A DNA stretch of 54,774 bases, taken from NCBI GenBank assembly GCA_009731375.1, contig BJOX01000236.1, positions 723,762 to 778,535 of the forward strand. The letters are read 5' to 3'. The DNA is from Paulinella micropora (Eukaryota > Cercozoa > Imbricatea > Euglyphida). The position numbers were made by a program, and so were the translations under genes. Position 1 is the stretch's first letter, and each line of letters begins with the position of its first letter. Below, one piece after another: positions 42,226 to 52,168 of the stretch. The notes below the pieces were generated by a model, which was not told the origin of the DNA, made no database searches, and saw nothing but the letters and a program-made list of their open reading frames with translations.

Positions 42226-45200
42226 GTGCAATACCCGTGCCATGACTCTTTTGTCCCGTCTCTCTTCAAAAACAGTGTTGAGCAATGCTGCGGTAACACT
42301 AGCACAGGAAGCAGCGGACAGCGAATCGGAGTCTGCGTCTTCGTCTTCGTCCGGAGCCGCAGCCACACAAGTACTTGCACAGCCACTGATGTTGATGGAA
42401 ATGAAAACCACGCTTACTCCTGCAACGACTCAAGCGATGACTTCACTGACAATGTCTCACTAGCTGCCTCTTTAGCTGAGCGTACAAACAAAAAGCGCGT
42501 GAGCTCTACCCATTCGAGGTCTCGTATTGACGAGTCTACCGTCAGTCCCTCACATGCAAAGAGACTAAGGAAAAGCAGAGAGTATCAGCAAAGAAAGCGT
42601 ATTGCGGATGTGGTTGCTGCTGTTTGCACAGACGAGGAACTTCAGGAGATGTTGCTGTCCAAGCAGGGACAGGACCTGTTTAGCAAGACTGCTTCTATGC
42701 TGAAAAGTAGCGAGACCGAAATTCAAGCAGCAAAAGCGGTACAGGAGCTGGCGGCAGAGCTGCCAGCAAAGTCGACACACAAACAAGCAATCGTCGCCAA
42801 GCTACGAGGAAAGTTTCGTACTAAAAGGGACTTTCATGTTTGGTCCAAGAACGTCAGCGACAGGTATGGTCGCAGAGCCGAAGAAATCGCCAAAAAGCTA
42901 GACGAGGATAGGTCGAAAGGTGACTCTGAAGCTCGCATAGACGGTTTTAGCCAAGTGAGGGTTGATTATGAATCCCGTGATGCGATCACGGAAAGGGAGC
43001 GACGCCTTACAGGGAAAGTGATCCTGGAAAATATGGGAGCTAAATCTGGTAGGGATACTCTCTATTGGTACGGGACACTAGACAGCTTCTATGACAACTA
43101 CAGGACTACAACGTTCACTAATATTTACGCCCAGATGGTATCGGATGCCGGTTCCGTTGAGCGCCTGGTGGCTGACATGAAGGGGGGGAAGTGGGTAATG
43201 CAGAATGCGCAAGCGTACGTCTGTAAAGGTCGCTGCAGTACCGCTTGTCGTCACTTCTATCAGCCACGTACCCTTCCAACTGTGAACAAGATGTTGGCCG
43301 ATTCCCAGATCTCGTTTCGTTGTATCACCAACACAGTTCCTTGTCAACTGGGACCACTGGAAGGCGGAGCTTGCGCGGGAGGAGGATAAAAAGAACGGCC
43401 AGCGCAACCTGACGCTCATCCAGAAGCTCAAGGTTCGTGTCAACCGAGCCAAGAGGCACGATGACTGCTACCAAGTTAAGCGCAGGTAACGATGACTGCT
43501 ACCAATTATGGTTTTAGTGCTTGTTGTTCTTGCTGATGTAAGGGGTTTCGCTATGGTCCACACGTGTACACCCAATCCCTATGAACCATGACGAAACCCC
43601 TGTTCACTGCTGCCGTAACCGATGCCACCTGAAACGATGCTCGTTGGCATTGTAACACACAAATCATCATATTAATGCAGATGCGCCTCAGCTGATGTAA
43701 GGGGTTTTGCTATGGTCGATACATGTACACCCAATCCTAGTATCTACTATGACGAAACCCCTGCTCACTGCTGCCGTAAGCGATGCCACCTGAAACGATG
43801 CTCGTTGGCATTGTAACACACGAATCATCATATTAATGCAGATGCGCGTGTTACAATGCTGCCGGAACACAAATTGCAAAGGCAGGACGACGTTACTGGT
43901 GATTTCCGGTGTTTAATTTGACTGAAGCAAATTAAACACCGAAGATCACAAGGCTCGTATTATCCTCTAATGATTGCAAGCCCATCAGATGACCTGTGTA
44001 AACTCACTCAGGTCATCTGCTGGTATTGCGAGGCAAAAAGTTTTGAAGTCTCTGTCGACTGCACTTGTTGTGCGTTTGGTGGTGTAGCTACATCCAGGCG
44101 CGCATCGAAGCATTGGAGGCTGGGTCGGGCCAGTGGGTCATCTACCAGGACTACATCTCCTGGTACTCAGAGAACGGATGCAAGATGAACAACTTGCTCT
44201 TCACGTTGGTGACTCGACGCGCGGACGGGCATCTGCAGTATGAGTACATACAGAACGTGATGATGACTGCGCACTCCGGGGCAACGACGCGCTACGTTTG
44301 GGACTTTCACTGCCGCAGTGAGGCGGACGGAGGCAGCGGTGAGATTTCGTCCCTTCCTGGCCCTGGTGTCCGTACCGGTGACGGTTGCGGGGATTTTCAG
44401 AACTACAAGTTCTTGTATGCAGAATCCTGCTACCGTGAAAAGTATGGCATCGACATGGAGACGCACTGTCTCTGTGCTAACCACGCGTGGAATCCGTGTG
44501 ACGGATCCAAACGGAAGTTCACCCACGTCTTGTGCAAGCTCAGGTCGAGCAGGGGCGTGGATTTGCGCTTGTAGAAGACTGGCTGAAATCTATGGAGGGC
44601 GCAGGCTAGTACGAGCACAACCGATACTACGGGCACGATGCCGACGTCATCGAGGCGTGGATCAAGGCCAACCCCAAGCTTGGCTCCTGGGGGTTTCGGG
44701 AGCTTCGATCGTTTAAATATTCCCGCCCTGCGCCTGAGAAGGCAGAAGGCAAAGTGTTTGTGTCCGGCGTCCTGTACGGAGCACTCAACAGCGCTGTCAA
44801 CGACGCAGACCGTATCGTCATCGACCTCCGGCAGGACTCTGAAGTCAGCCCCCGATGCGAGAAGTGCACCCAGCGTGTCAAGCAGCCCCATCCTGGACAT
44901 CCCAACGGAGAAAAGTGCCCAACAGTGCACGGCACTGGAGGGAAGCAGGTGGCCGTCCACGTCCGATCGGAGGCTACGACTGGGATGAGCCGGGACGACA
45001 AGATCGCCTACTTTCGCAAGGAGGCTACATCCCGCTCGAAGCGCAAGAAGGCAAAGAAGGGAAGATTCGACGCGTTCAAGGCAGTGGAGCTGCGGAAGAT
45101 GCTGCAAGACATGGGCTTACCAAGCGACGGGCGGGTCGCCGAGCTCAGAACGCGCCTCGAGGAGAACATGCCTGCGGATCCCGACGCATCCAAAGACGGA

Positions 45201-45668
45201 GACGTGGGATATGCCAACCTCACAAAGAAGCAGTGCAAGGAGAAGCTGCGAGAGTTGGGCTTACCTGTGTCCAGCAAACTGGCTGCGCTGCGTAAGAGGC
45301 TAGAAGAGAACAGCCCTGCTGTTCAGGATGCTAAGGGATCCTCTTCCGCCTCTTCTTCTTCTTCTTCTTCTTCTTCTTCTTCTTCTTCTTCTTCTTCTTT
45401 CTCTCCCTCCTCCGGATCCTCTTCATCCTCGTCCAGACATGTCCGTGCAGTGGCGGCAGGTGTGTCCTACGTTGGCGCCGATGATGACAAGCAAGATCAG
45501 GAAGCCTGGTTGCCTGAGGAACAGAAAGACTACATCTGCCCGCAGTGCGAATGCGCCAACTCCATCGCACCCGGCCACCCCGATTGGCGAGGGTGCGAGG
45601 AGTGTGGCGACGGCGATCCAGAAGAGGAGCAAGAGAATTGCAGTGATGATCAGGAGTGGCAAGCTTGA
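42226..45668 (+). CDS. Large SAP-domain protein with C-terminal zinc ribbon, multi-exon
   Basis: Exon a runs in one frame to about 43,281 (KRDFHVWSKNVSDRYGRRAE, GRDTLYWYGTLDSFYDNYR, then C..C...C...H near ACRHFYQ). Exon b is 43,337-43,474 (FLVNWDHWKAELAREEDKK). Exon c starts at 44,098 (ARIEALEAGSGQWVIYQDYI) and exon d about 44,607 onward; the c-d junction is unsure. Two SAP motifs follow (AVELRKMLQDMGLPSDGRV, KEKLRELGLPVSSKLAALRK), a Ser run, and CPQC...CEEC. SAP modules bind AT-rich DNA, so a DNA-binding role is likely. The central region resembles no family I can name; a transposase is possible. The N-terminus is uncertain: an ATG at 42,241 in another frame starts MTLLSRLSSKTVL. Confidence 0.55.
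43475..44097 (+). other. 623-nt hairpin-rich intron of the SAP gene
   Basis: The donor CAA|GTTAAG and acceptor ATCCAG|GCG join exons b and c in phase 0. Inside lie two ~157-base tandem units (from 43,537 and 43,697), each with a hairpin of 'aggggttt.gctatggt' type, an imperfect 'gatgcca/tggcat' pair, then a 14-bp perfect stem (cggtgtttaatttg, 43,900s) and an 11-bp stem (cagatgacctg, ~43,985-44,020). All other introns in the window are 41-113 nt. Confidence 0.65.
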
Positions 45669-45780
45669 GTCGGTGATCCACTAGGTACTTACATGCATAA
45701 ACTAGTGTGCAAAGCAATGAATGTTTATGTATGTAATATTGTACAGGATTGGTCGCGGCCGGCAGGTGGGGCGGGGGCAG

Positions 45781-45873
45781 GGGGGGGGGGGGGGGGGGGG
45801 TTCACCTGCAGAGGAGGAAGAAAAAGGAGGAGGAGGGGGGTGGTTGGAGCAAAGACCCGCGCNNNNNNNNNNT

Positions 45874-45908
<35 letters not shown>
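45781..45908. other. G and C homopolymers around a 10-N gap
   Basis: 20 G (45,781-45,800), N (45,863-45,872), 34 C (45,875-45,908). Open frames with poly-Gly or poly-Pro here are artefacts. Confidence 0.95.
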
Positions 45909-45912
<4 letters not shown>

Positions 45913-45954
45913 CACCCCCCGCGGCTGCTGACGTGGTTCCTGCTGTGTGGCTGC

Positions 45955-46330
45955 TGGTTTTTAGGTGGCGGGTGGCAGTGCGTGCCACAAGTGATAGATG
46001 CGTGTGATTTCCTGTTAAATTGTGACACACAACAGGAAATCACGCACATAACCTTCGCTCGGTCATGGTTTGTTAGAGTAAGTGTGGGAGTGTGCGCTTT
46101 GGTGCACGAGATGGCGGGTGGTGGCGCGGTTTTTAGTTGGCGGGTGGCAGTGCGTGCCACCAGTGACAGATGTTTGTGATTTCCTGTTAAATTGTGACAC
46201 ACAAAAGGAAATCACGCACGTAACCTTCGCTCAGTCATGGTTTGTAAGAGTAAGTGTGGGAGTGTGCGCTTTGGTGCACGAGATGGCGGGTGGTGGCGCG
46301 GCGAGTGCCGCAGGTGCCACCACCCGCGGT
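45955..46330. repeat. Right-end tandem repeats of insertion C, with hairpins
   Basis: A ~169-base unit is repeated: 'ggcgggtggcagtgcgtgcc' then 'gatttcctgttaaattgtg' then 'gaaatcacgcac' and 'agtgtgggagtgtgcgcttt'. In the first copy gatttcctgtt pairs perfectly with aacaggaaatc across a 14-base loop; the second copy has one change in the arm. Confidence 0.85.
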
Positions 46331-46835
46331 AAGTATGGGGAATATTAATAGAAAATGAAAATGCAAATGAAAGCATGTTTTCCCCCTCATTTAGGGTGCA
46401 AATGGGCTGCATTGTGCTTGTATTCTTTGTGACTGCGTGCAATTACATGGTCTAGCGCGGTAGTGTGGCGGGGGGACCGCCCGGGATGCCATGTGACCGC
46501 GAGAATCAATAGACTTATTTGAAAAAAGGCTCAAAAAGAAGTAATATACTTTGGAACATTGTTTTCTTGTATATAACCATAGCTTGAGCGATGGTGTGAG
46601 TGCGAATGTGACTGGGTACAGGTCCGCATAAAAGCGCGCTATAACCGGTATGAACCGAAGCTTACCGGCGTCTGGCGCATGATAAAAGATAGTTTTATTA
46701 TGTTTTTTTTCAATATTAATTATGATTAAATGATTTTTAAGTGTTTTCTGATAAAGTTTTAATGATTTAAACTTCGCGTGCAAAAGTTGAAATCTCTACG
46801 ACCGGTCGGGGGGCGGACATTATTATTTATTATTG
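46331..46835. other. Right part of insertion C, no gene seen
   Basis: AT-rich, ending 'gaaatctctacgaccggtcg' next to the element B boundary. A similar 'gaaatctccgggacctgccg' string lies at 42,147. It may be the true right terminus. Confidence 0.4.
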
Positions 46836-47493
46836 CGTCATGCCATGAAGCGGAGACGTCGGGGTGGCCGAGACGAATAGTTCAACGCCCTCAGAGAGGA
46901 ACGCATCAACACCCACGGATGAGCGTGCGTCCACGGGTGGGAGCGACACAATCTCAAGTCCTTGGTGTATTATCCAGTTGCGGAGGGCTACGCCTTTGCA
47001 GTTGCATGCAGAGTCTAAAACGCATGAAGTCTTACCGATGATATCTTCTTCCGGGGACGGGCGCAAAGATTTGCGTACGTATATGTTCCCGCAGACGACA
47101 GTCGGAATCGTAGAAATGCGAAGTAGACGTCGGGACTTCTGAGAAGACGAGCGCGTTGTCATGTGAAAAGCCCGGGGCTGCTTACGCGTGGCGGCCGAGG
47201 ATGGCTTCCAGTTGCAGTGTTTACCCTCATCTTGACAGCGTTGCTGGCGGAGCTTGCATTGTTCAAGTGAATGTTTCGGGGTCTGATCCGGCTTGAGGAA
47301 CTGGTTATGTTCCTTGCAGTAGGAGCATTGGACTCCGGTGAAGGGTGGACGCTTTGGTGAAGTCGGGGCGGACTTGGAGGCGGCCGTATCCATCGAAGAT
47401 TTCTTCGAAGGGATGGCAATCGCGTTCGCACTAGTGAAGGGTACAGGTGGACGCTTTGCCGTCTTCTTCGTAGTCGGGATGGGCTTGTCCGTC
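46836..47493 (-). pseudogene. Element B: zinc finger and protease N-terminal half
   Basis: The minus-strand frame contains CSYC...H....C with CX2CX14HX4C spacing, then RAFHMTT, RISTIPTVV and SCVLDSACNCKGVA with the Asp codon at 47,013-47,015. It ends ATPTSPLHGMT at the insertion boundary; element A continues from the same point with IYVSAHLPD, whose match resumes at 40,495. Unlike A, zinc finger and protease are here in one frame, showing they were translated together. The protease is disrupted by insertion C. Confidence 0.8.
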
Positions 47494-48356
47494 TTAGTCC
47501 GGTGATGCAGCCGGTTGGGCTATCGACATGGCGTCATGATCAGCCTTGCGCTTCTGACGAGGAGGGCGTTTGGGCTTCTTGTTTTCCTGCTGTGTCTTAC
47601 GCTGTCTGTTCCTCTGGCGAGTGTCGACCTTAACGGTTGAGTCGCGGGCGGAGGCAGAAGGCGTCGGACGAGGAGGCCGCTCACGCAGTCGCTTGTGTGT
47701 GGCGGCCGACGAGGGCTTCGTAACACTTTCCATCCAAGGCCAATAATCTTCCATGACGTGGAGGTCGAGGGAGTTGCAATTGGTCCAGGGTAGAAGGTCA
47801 GTGAGGTCGCGGGGCCATGCTACACCAAGTACGTTAAGTACCTCGGCGGCGTACCGAGTCCATCGATCACGATCCTCAGGGGTGAGCATCCGAGACACAT
47901 CACGGACTTGATTGAAGTCGGATGTCTGGTAGCCAGCTGCATGGGCCGTTTCGTAGCTTGTGATGCAGCGATTTACATACCCTGCAAGGCTTTCCTTCTT
48001 GAAGCGTCGAAGTTTGAGGGCTTGCATAGCTGGTCGCTTCGTGTCTCCCTTGTCCAGACGTCCCTTGAACAACTCCATGAAATACTCCATGAGCATGTAC
48101 GGGATGATGCACCAAACGCGGGTGCGTTCTTCAGTAGCACGAATGTAACGAGCCCAGTATGCGTCCATGAGGGCCACTGCGGCTTTGTCTCCCCACTTAT
48201 GTACCGTGTCGATGATGCGCATGCCAGAAACATTGACAAATTATTCAACTGCAAATCGGATGCAAGTTTGCGGGCTTGAGCTGCGACGTCAATGGTCGGC
48301 GCGGTTGCCGGACGGGTCATCACAAAGAGCGATCGAACTCGAGTCATCATGTGCAA
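47494..48356 (-). pseudogene. Element B: Gag capsid region
   Basis: The frame from 48,222 (RIIDTVHKWGDKAAV) aligns with Gag of element A through LRRFKKESLAGYVNRCITSY and RMLTPEDRDRWTRY, then a basic KRPPRQKRKAD region. Upstream, another frame gives the N-terminus (MTRPATAPTIDVAAQARKLA, ending LNNLSMFLA) joined by a frameshift near 48,222. Another shift near 47,494 separates it from the zinc finger. The capsid would package element RNA. Confidence 0.75.
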
Positions 48357-49405
48357 TGTGCGGGGTGGTACACCTGCAAGGGTGGCCGATCGCAGGATCC
48401 TTCCTGTCGACGATGATGAGGGGGACTCATTTCTTGTGGTTAGTACCTTTTGTGTTAACCGTTGTTAAAATCTAAACCGGGTTCATAACTTTGAAATTTC
48501 AGTCCGTACCGGTTTCGTCGGCGAGGCCGACGCAACCGTTTCTGACGTTTCACTTTCCGACGGCCGGATTGATGATTTGGCTTTTTATATCGGTTAGCCG
48601 GTCGAGTATTTCCTTCCTTCGTTTTTAGGTTACGATAGACTGCTTTCCACATTCTTTGCTTTTGTTGTTCTGCCTTCTAGCTAGCAAGCGAGGCAGAGTT
48701 TCGAAAATCGAAACTCCCACCCACCCTTTTCTCTGTATATATATATATCTTTACATATATATTAATATTTTTATAGTAGGGATATGTTGTTAATTACACA
48801 CAAGGGTAAGAAGGAGGAGGTTTCCTCTACATCGGTGTCTATTAAGAAGGGGCTACATCATCTTTACTTTCGTTTCATATTAATGCCTACTTCAGGCTGC
48901 TATGTCAGGTACCCTTTAAGTCGCTTTCACAGCCGGTTCACTTCAAGTTATATGATTAATAGTTTCCATGTTTCTCTTAGCCCCCACTCCACACCCTAAG
49001 TGCAATCCCACCCTCCCTCCTTTCAAGTTTAGAGCTGCCCGCCACGCCACACCCTAAGGGCAACCCCACCCTCCCTCCGTTTCAGTTCAACTTATTTTTT
49101 TGTTTTCCCACCACACCACCCCCTTCTTGCATCCCAACCACCCTCCGTTGAGGTGAGTAAGTCTGCGTAGCGCCAGTGAGTGGGGTAGTATTCAACATTA
49201 AACGTTGTTGGCCGCGCTCTAAGTACTAAGTTCGAAGCGCGAAGCCATTGTTCGTAAATTTAGTTCCACACCGTTCACTATCGCTAAGTCGCAGAGTGAC
49301 TGAGACTACGCTCCTTTCCAATTTGCTTATTGCACTGCCCGTTCGGGCGATCAACTCTTTCACTCACTAATTATATTAAATCGGTCGTTCTTTTTTCATT
49401 GTTAT
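48357..49405. other. Upstream region of element B, possible LTR/leader
   Basis: No coding sequence seen. It holds AT dinucleotide repeats (48,739-48,760) and CCCTCC-rich tracts (49,008-49,145, with 'cacaccctaag.gcaa.ccca' twice). Its position before Gag fits a 5' LTR and leader, but no matching second LTR was found. Confidence 0.4.
48581..48590 (-). promoter_or_regulatory. TATA-like box upstream of element B Gag
   Basis: The minus strand reads atataaaaag about 230 bases upstream of the Gag N-terminus. This is compatible with an LTR promoter for element B. Assignment rests on motif and position only. Confidence 0.35.
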
Positions 49406-50521
49406 TTATCCCGGTTTAGTTTTAACTGTAGATGGCGGGGGTGGTGTGGCCGTCGCAGGAGGGCCACTCGCCGTCAAGGGGGCAGGGGTCTGGGCCACAG
49501 TCGCCGCATCAGACGATGGATCAGCTGACGAACCTGAAGACGAGCTCGACGTTGAGCTCGAGGATGAGCTTGATGACGAGTTCGCGGGGGCCGGAGTCAC
49601 AGCTGTTGCATTACCAGTTGCTGCTACAGGAGCCCCACCTTGGGCCTCCACGGAGGGGTTCGTACCACCAGCGAGCAGGGTCGGGTAAGCTAAGACTTCT
49701 TCTTCAACGGAGAAAAGGGGGCTCAGCGTGACGCGACTACCTTGCAATGTTGTGCTCAGCGAGATACGAGGCGTTGGGCGTGCCGGTGTCGATGCAGTAG
49801 GGGTTGGACCTGACGAATCAGTCGGGGTTGCCGTCTGCGTTACAAAGGTCGGCCTGAGTCCGAGGGAGCCAATTATCTGTCGAAATGGCGACGCGAAAGC
49901 TGGGTCAGACATGGACAGTGCACGATTGACCAATGGGGCAGGTGGGCGTGATGCCAGGATGGATGCCAGCGATGGATGCTGGTTACGCCGGGGCAGGGTG
50001 TCGCTCCACTTGCTAGATTTCCAGGGCGGGCAAACGGATCGACAGGGGCGGTCGAAGGTACCCTACTGATGGGGGACAATGTTGTCGCACCTACGGGCAT
50101 CGCAACTGGGGTAAAGGCCAACGGTGGAGTGACTACAGAGGTCGATGTTGCGGCAGGTGATGGTGCAGTTGCAGCAAAGGGCTCGTTGACGGGTGGGTCG
50201 GCAGTGTAGGTCCCAAATGAATACTTCCCAGGGCTGCTGCTGGAGTCGTACCAATCAGGGATGATGGGGGCATGGTAACAGGAGTGCTTGCAGGGGTTGC
50301 AAGTACCAATCCAGGAAGTGATCCAGGTGCTCTAGGCAACGAAGTCGAAGTAGGTAAATGATTAACAAATACCTCGAGAGGGATGAAGGTACCCAATTGA
50401 TTCCAAAGGGCTTCGTGCTGAGCTGCAGAGCCTGTAGGTCCCAGATACTCCTGGTAGATGTCGTGGGCTGTCAAGTTGGGGTTACACATTAGCTTGAGGG
50501 ATGGAGTCGGTACCAATGGTA
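49406..50521 (-). pseudogene. Decayed retroelement ORF, copy 3 (DxY/GPT domain, sense codon at the stop site)
   Basis: Minus-strand sequence reads MVPTPSLKLMCNPNLTAHDI, YQEYLGPTGSAAQHEALW and LGTFIPLEVFVNHLP in one frame (50,516-50,133). Ser/Thr/Pro-rich sequence continues to 49,406 in a second frame (DPAFASPFRQIIGSLGLRP). It aligns with copies 1 and 2, but the codon that is TAG or TGA there is TTG (Leu) here. The hydrophobic N-terminal part is missing: repeat X joins directly near 50,521. Ser run at 49,530-49,590 uses mixed codons. Confidence 0.6.
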
Positions 50522-50559
50522 GGTGAAGGAAATCGTGAAAAAAAAGGCAATTGAGAAGG

Positions 50560-50735
50560 GAAAGATTGTAATTGCTGTAAAAACTTTGATTAAATCGTTT
50601 GAAGTCATTCCTGGACGAAATCGAAAGCTAGTTAGTGAAGTCGAAACGTCGTGCAGAGGAGAATCTAACGGACATGTTAAAAACAGTAAAATGTCAACGG
50701 TAGTGGTTTTGGCGTGTCGTTAAAGTGCTAAGTCT
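50560..50735 (-). repeat. Repeat X, partial reverse copy 3
   Basis: Matches the reverse complement of 12,262-12,400 ('gtgaagtcgaaacgtcgtgc', 'aaagtgctaagtctga'). Confidence 0.8.
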
Positions 50736-50759
50736 GATAGTTATATATTAATATTTGTT

Positions 50760-51004
50760 ACATTCCCTGAAGATAGCTCGATAAAAAGTCGGTAATACAA
50801 CCAGACACAAATCCCCCAAAGGAGAATGATGTCTCGTTATATTAGCTCAGTGAAGCCGAAAAAGAAAGCGGCCACAGACCACGGTTAAAATGGCATTAGG
50901 TCAAATCCGGCCAAACGATATTGAAATACTGGGAAAAAAACTAGGTGCACCTGACACCCGAAAAACTGTACTTTTTACCGGCTATCCGGGGGGTGATGCC
51001 TACA
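50760..51004 (+). repeat. Dispersed repeat Y, copy 2
   Basis: Direct match to 190-424. The two Y copies lie at opposite ends of the window with X pointing away from Y on different sides. Confidence 0.8.
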
Positions 51005-51384
51005 GTACCCCTTCCCGTTTTTATGACGGAAATATGCAATATTTTCGCCAACCCGGAAACGGACTTGATCTAAGTGCGCTTGTCGCACTCCTTGTGCATC
51101 AGTCTTTCTGCGCTCCGCCTCCCTATGCGCTGCAACTATTTGCTCCGCCTCCATCTTCGCTCTTAGCCTCATCCCGAACAACTCATCCTCATCTGCCCAA
51201 GTGTCCTTTGGATGCAGAAGCGAGGTTGGGATATTAGGCTCTCGGCCGTAAACCAATTGATATGGCGAGACTGAGCTCCTGGCTCCTCCTAATGCCGATG
51301 AGGGTAGACAGTTCATTGCAAAGGCAAATGAAGGTGCTGCCTCCACCCAGGCTCTCTGATTCTCCTTCTTCATACAGTACATCT
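51005..51384 (-). pseudogene. Integrase C-terminal fragment of another LTR retroelement
   Basis: The minus-strand frame reads RAWVEAAPSFAFAMN, then SVSPYQLVYGREPNIPTSLL, HREAERRKTDAQGVRQAHLD and FRVGENIAYFRH. The W..A...F.FA.N.....S.G.SPYQLVYG block is the conserved end of the Ty3-type integrase core, and the following helix and 'VG' start the C-terminal module. It is cut by the N gap at 51,385 upstream and by repeat Y downstream. It is not the same lineage as element A, which has TAFEGMLARKP at this place. Confidence 0.75.
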
Positions 51385-52147
51385 NNNNNNNNNNNNNNNN
51401 NNNNNNNNNNNNNNNNNNNNNNNNNNNNNNNNNNNNNNNNNNNNNNNNNNNNNNNNNNNNNNNNNNNNNNNNNNNNNNNNNNNNNNNNNNNNNNNNNNNN
51501 NNNNNNNNNNNNNNNNNNNNNNNNNNNNNNNNNNNNNNNNNNNNNNNNNNNNNNNNNNNNNNNNNNNNNNNNNNNNNNNNNNNNNNNNNNNNNNNNNNNN
51601 NNNNNNNNNNNNNNNNNNNNNNNNNNNNNNNNNNNNNNNNNNNNNNNNNNNNNNNNNNNNNNNNNNNNNNNNNNNNNNNNNNNNNNNNNNNNNNNNNNNN
51701 NNNNNNNNNNNNNNNNNNNNNNNNNNNNNNNNNNNNNNNNNNNNNNNNNNNNNNNNNNNNNNNNNNNNNNNNNNNNNNNNNNNNNNNNNNNNNNNNNNNN
51801 NNNNNNNNNNNNNNNNNNNNNNNNNNNNNNNNNNNNNNNNNNNNNNNNNNNNNNNNNNNNNNNNNNNNNNNNNNNNNNNNNNNNNNNNNNNNNNNNNNNN
51901 NNNNNNNNNNNNNNNNNNNNNNNNNNNNNNNNNNNNNNNNNNNNNNNNNNNNNNNNNNNNNNNNNNNNNNNNNNNNNNNNNNNNNNNNNNNNNNNNNNNN
52001 NNNNNNNNNNNNNNNNNNNNNNNNNNNNNNNNNNNNNNNNNNNNNNNNNNNNNNNNNNNNNNNNNNNNNNNNNNNNNNNNNNNNNNNNNNNNNNNNNNNN
52101 NNNNNNNNNNNNNNNNNNNNNNNNNNNNNNNNNNNNNNNNNNNNNNN
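51385..52147. other. Assembly gap (763 N)
   Basis: N run; it hides the 5' ends of the integrase fragment and of the next gene. Confidence 1.
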
Positions 52148-52168
52148 TTTTTTTCCTGTGAATAATAG

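Larger units (their letters stand above)
40496..46835. mobile_element. Insertion C inside the protease of element B
   Basis: The host reading frame stops at ~46,836 and resumes at ~40,495 with only about six residues unaccounted for, so ~6.3 kb entered a once-continuous gene. Left and right ends are made of short tandem repeats and no long terminal repeats are seen. Similar G-rich strings lie at both edges ('accgtcggggagggg', 'accggtcggggggcgg'), possibly a duplicated target. It carries a minus-strand ORF and a large plus-strand SAP-domain gene. A DNA transposon of unknown type is my best guess. Confidence 0.6.
38235..48356 (-). mobile_element. Ty3-type retroelement B (sister of A), split by insertion C
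   Basis: Reading the minus strand from 48,356: Gag, zinc finger, DSA protease (interrupted at ~46,836), then after 6.3 kb of foreign DNA the rest of the protease (from ~40,495), acidic and Ser-rich linker, and the VYANYF/LGYWVP domain to 38,235. Order and motifs match element A. RT, RNase H and integrase are absent on the far side, so the element is also truncated at its 3' end. Confidence 0.85.

Noticed and set aside
45331-45717. Poly-Lys minus-strand ORF opposite the SAP gene
   Set aside because: It is the complement of a TCT array inside the plus-strand SAP gene.
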